From an uncultured Flavobacteriia bacterium (GTDB lineage Bacteria > Bacteroidota > Bacteroidia > Flavobacteriales_D > Crocinitomicaceae), in the NCBI GenBank assembly GCA_903873915.1, contig CAIQQH010000041.1:1-44063 (forward strand): DNA of 44,063 nucleotides. The letters are read 5' to 3'. The notes beneath the pieces were generated by a model that saw only the letters and a list, made by a program, of their open reading frames with translations, did not search any database and was not told the origin of the DNA. Shown here piece by piece: positions 43,130 to 44,063 of the stretch; position 1 is the first letter of the stretch; each line of letters starts with the position of its first letter. The position numbers were made by a program, and so were the translations under genes.

Positions 43130-43902
43130 TCAGTAAACTAGCATACGTATCAGCAGAAGCAACAATTGGAGAAGGGGTAGTTATTGAACCTTTTTCGACC
43201 ATTTATGGAGATGTGGTCATTGGCGATAGAACAAAGATTCACCCCAATGTTACGCTGTATCCAGGAACGCGAATCGGCACCGATTGTGAGATTTTTCCCG
43301 GTGCAGTGATCGGTGTAATTCCTCAAGATTTAAAATTCGATGGTGAATATACAACTGTTGAAATTGGCAACAATACGCGGATCCGCGAGTGTGTAACCAT
43401 TCACAGAGGCACGAAAGACAAATGGAAAACAAGTATCGGCGACAATTGTCTCTTGATGACCTATGTTCACATCGCACACGATTGCCAAATTGGAAATAAT
43501 GTGATTCTTGCGAGTTATACCGGTCTTTCTGGACATGTACAAATCGATGATTATGCAATTCTAGAAGGTAAAGTGGCTGCCCAGCAATTTGCACACATCG
43601 GTGCACATGCTTTCATCGGAGGCGCCTCATTGATTCGAAAAGATGTACCTCCTTTTATTAAGGCGGCGCGCGAACCCTTGACATTTGCAGGGGTAAACTC
43701 TGTCGGACTCCGACGCAGGGGCTATTCAGATGAGCAAGTGCGTGAGATTGAAGATATATACCGTATTCTATACGTTCAAAACAATAACATTACAAAAGGA
43801 CTTGAAGCCGTGCGTGATCAAATGCAAGACTCGCCACTTCGACAAATGATTCTTGACTTTGTTGAAACGTCCGATAAAGGAATTATTCGAGGAATGATTT
43901 GA
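43126..43902 (+). CDS. lpxA: UDP-N-acetylglucosamine acyltransferase
   Basis: 258 residues. Left-handed beta-helix of hexapeptide repeats (about 1-180), then a helical C-terminal domain. Catalytic His118 lies in YVHIAHDCQIG; GVIPQDLKFDGE and the DVPPF end of the helix are family marks. It puts the first 3-hydroxyacyl chain on UDP-GlcNAc, the first step of lipid A synthesis. Last gene of the lpxD-lpxC/fabZ-lpxA run; non-coding repeats follow it up to the window edge. Confidence 0.97.
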   Translation: MISKLAYVSAEATIGEGVVIEPFSTIYGDVVIGDRTKIHPNVTLYPGTRIGTDCEIFPGAVIGVIPQDLKFDGEYTTVEIGNNTRIRECVTIHRGTKDKWKTSIGDNCLLMTYVHIAHDCQIGNNVILASYTGLSGHVQIDDYAILEGKVAAQQFAHIGAHAFIGGASLIRKDVPPFIKAAREPLTFAGVNSVGLRRRGYSDEQVREIEDIYRILYVQNNNITKGLEAVRDQMQDSPLRQMILDFVETSDKGIIRGMI

Positions 43903-43907
43903 TAGGG

Positions 43908-43951
43908 TTAAGAATTAAGAGTTAAAAATGAAGAATTAAAAATGAATTGAA
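43908..43951. repeat. AT-rich intergenic repeat, copy 2
   Basis: Directly after lpxA: TTAAGAATTAAGAG, then TTAAAAATGAAGAATTAAAA and ATGAATTG. The word GAATTAA recurs, TTAAAAATGAA appears twice, and the 13-mer TTAAGAATTAAGA is shared with 33163-33175 in opposite orientation. Confidence 0.55.
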
Positions 43952-43952
43952 A

Positions 43953-44003
43953 ATTTGATCACTTCGTGAATTTGTTCCTTTCAGGAATTTGATGCCTGCG
44001 GCA
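43953..44003 (+). repeat. Three tandem 17-base mini-hairpin units
   Basis: Three back-to-back units of exactly 17 bases: 43953-43969, 43970-43986 and 43987-44003. Each starts ATTTG, then A or T, then a 4-pair stem with a 3-base loop: TCAC-TTC-GTGA, TCCT-TTC-AGGA, TGCC-TGC-GGCA. The stems differ but all pair fully. No long T run follows, so it is not a standard terminator. Confidence 0.85.
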
Positions 44004-44063
44004 ATGGGAGTTAAAATTAAGGACTTTAAACTTTGTTGGTTGAGGTGCGCTAGCAGTCTCGAA
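44004..44063. other. Non-coding tail to the window edge
   Basis: The last 60 bases hold no gene, hairpin or promoter that I can support; a next gene may begin outside the window. Confidence 0.5.

Noticed and set aside
43953..44003. CRISPR array
   Set aside because: Units are 17 bases with no unique spacers, and no cas gene is near; the period is made of hairpins.

Overview
The window is a chromosomal segment of a Gram-negative member of the Bacteroidetes, most likely Flavobacteriales and perhaps near the Crocinitomicaceae or Cryomorphaceae (that finer placement is inference). Support comes from a fused LpxC/FabZ gene inside an lpxD-lpxC/fabZ-lpxA run, a two-subunit methylmalonyl-CoA mutase, a Fur that has lost its structural zinc cysteines, no obvious Shine-Dalgarno sequences, and repeated copies of the Bacteroidetes -7 promoter element TAnnTTTG. 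Genes are packed tightly, with many 1-4 base start/stop overlaps. I saw no tRNA, rRNA, CRISPR array, insertion sequence or prophage. No stretch over 300 bases lacks a gene.

Layout. 1-4360 (+): the 3' part of ychF, fumarylacetoacetase and a Rel/SpoT (p)ppGpp enzyme. 4350-7977 (-): an apparent operon reading fur, STAS protein, purA, OstA/LptA-like protein. 8065-8655 (-): gmhA. 8756-9798 (+): two tandem paralogous secreted proteins of unknown function, followed by an SDR oxidoreductase and a 545-residue lipoprotein. 12345-16377 (-): DinB-like protein, NlpC/P60 peptidase, sugar-nucleotide epimerase, glyA and a PH-domain membrane protein. 16509-19915 (+): surE, a small membrane protein, lpxB and a SpoIID-like protein. 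19917-24795 (-): FtsB/DivIC-like protein, a periplasmic protein, both methylmalonyl-CoA mutase subunits and a 51-residue membrane protein. 24857-28302: a small lysine/glutamate-rich secreted protein (+), then (-) an LTA-synthase-like phosphotransferase, a YegS-like lipid kinase and a DUF1569-like protein. 28371-33147 (+): ChaN-like protein, an outer-membrane barrel, Nif3, a C4 zinc-ribbon coiled-coil protein and a DEAD-box helicase. 33185-34192 (-): murB. 34293-37386 (+): hotdog thioesterase, menF and menD (menaquinone synthesis). 37417-40630 (+): TerC, a hypothetical protein, a DUF493 protein, a membrane-anchored protein, thioredoxin and an internally duplicated DUF4258-like protein. 40677-43902 (+): lpxD, lpxC/fabZ, lpxA.

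Envelope biogenesis is the main theme: lipid A (lpxA, lpxB, lpxC, lpxD), the LPS core heptose precursor (gmhA), an LptA/OstA-like LPS transport candidate, peptidoglycan (murB, NlpC/P60, SpoIID-like) and division (FtsB-like). The rest is core metabolism: purine, one-carbon, propionate, tyrosine breakdown, menaquinone, and the stringent response.

The most unusual non-coding feature is a perfect 17-base tandem array just after lpxA (43953-44003). Each unit is ATTTG plus a tiny hairpin, and the three stems differ in sequence yet all still pair. Other points of interest are the tandem secreted paralogs, TAnnTTTG elements exactly 4 bases before several start codons (possible leaderless mRNAs), and an overlapping LtaS-like/lipid-kinase gene pair.
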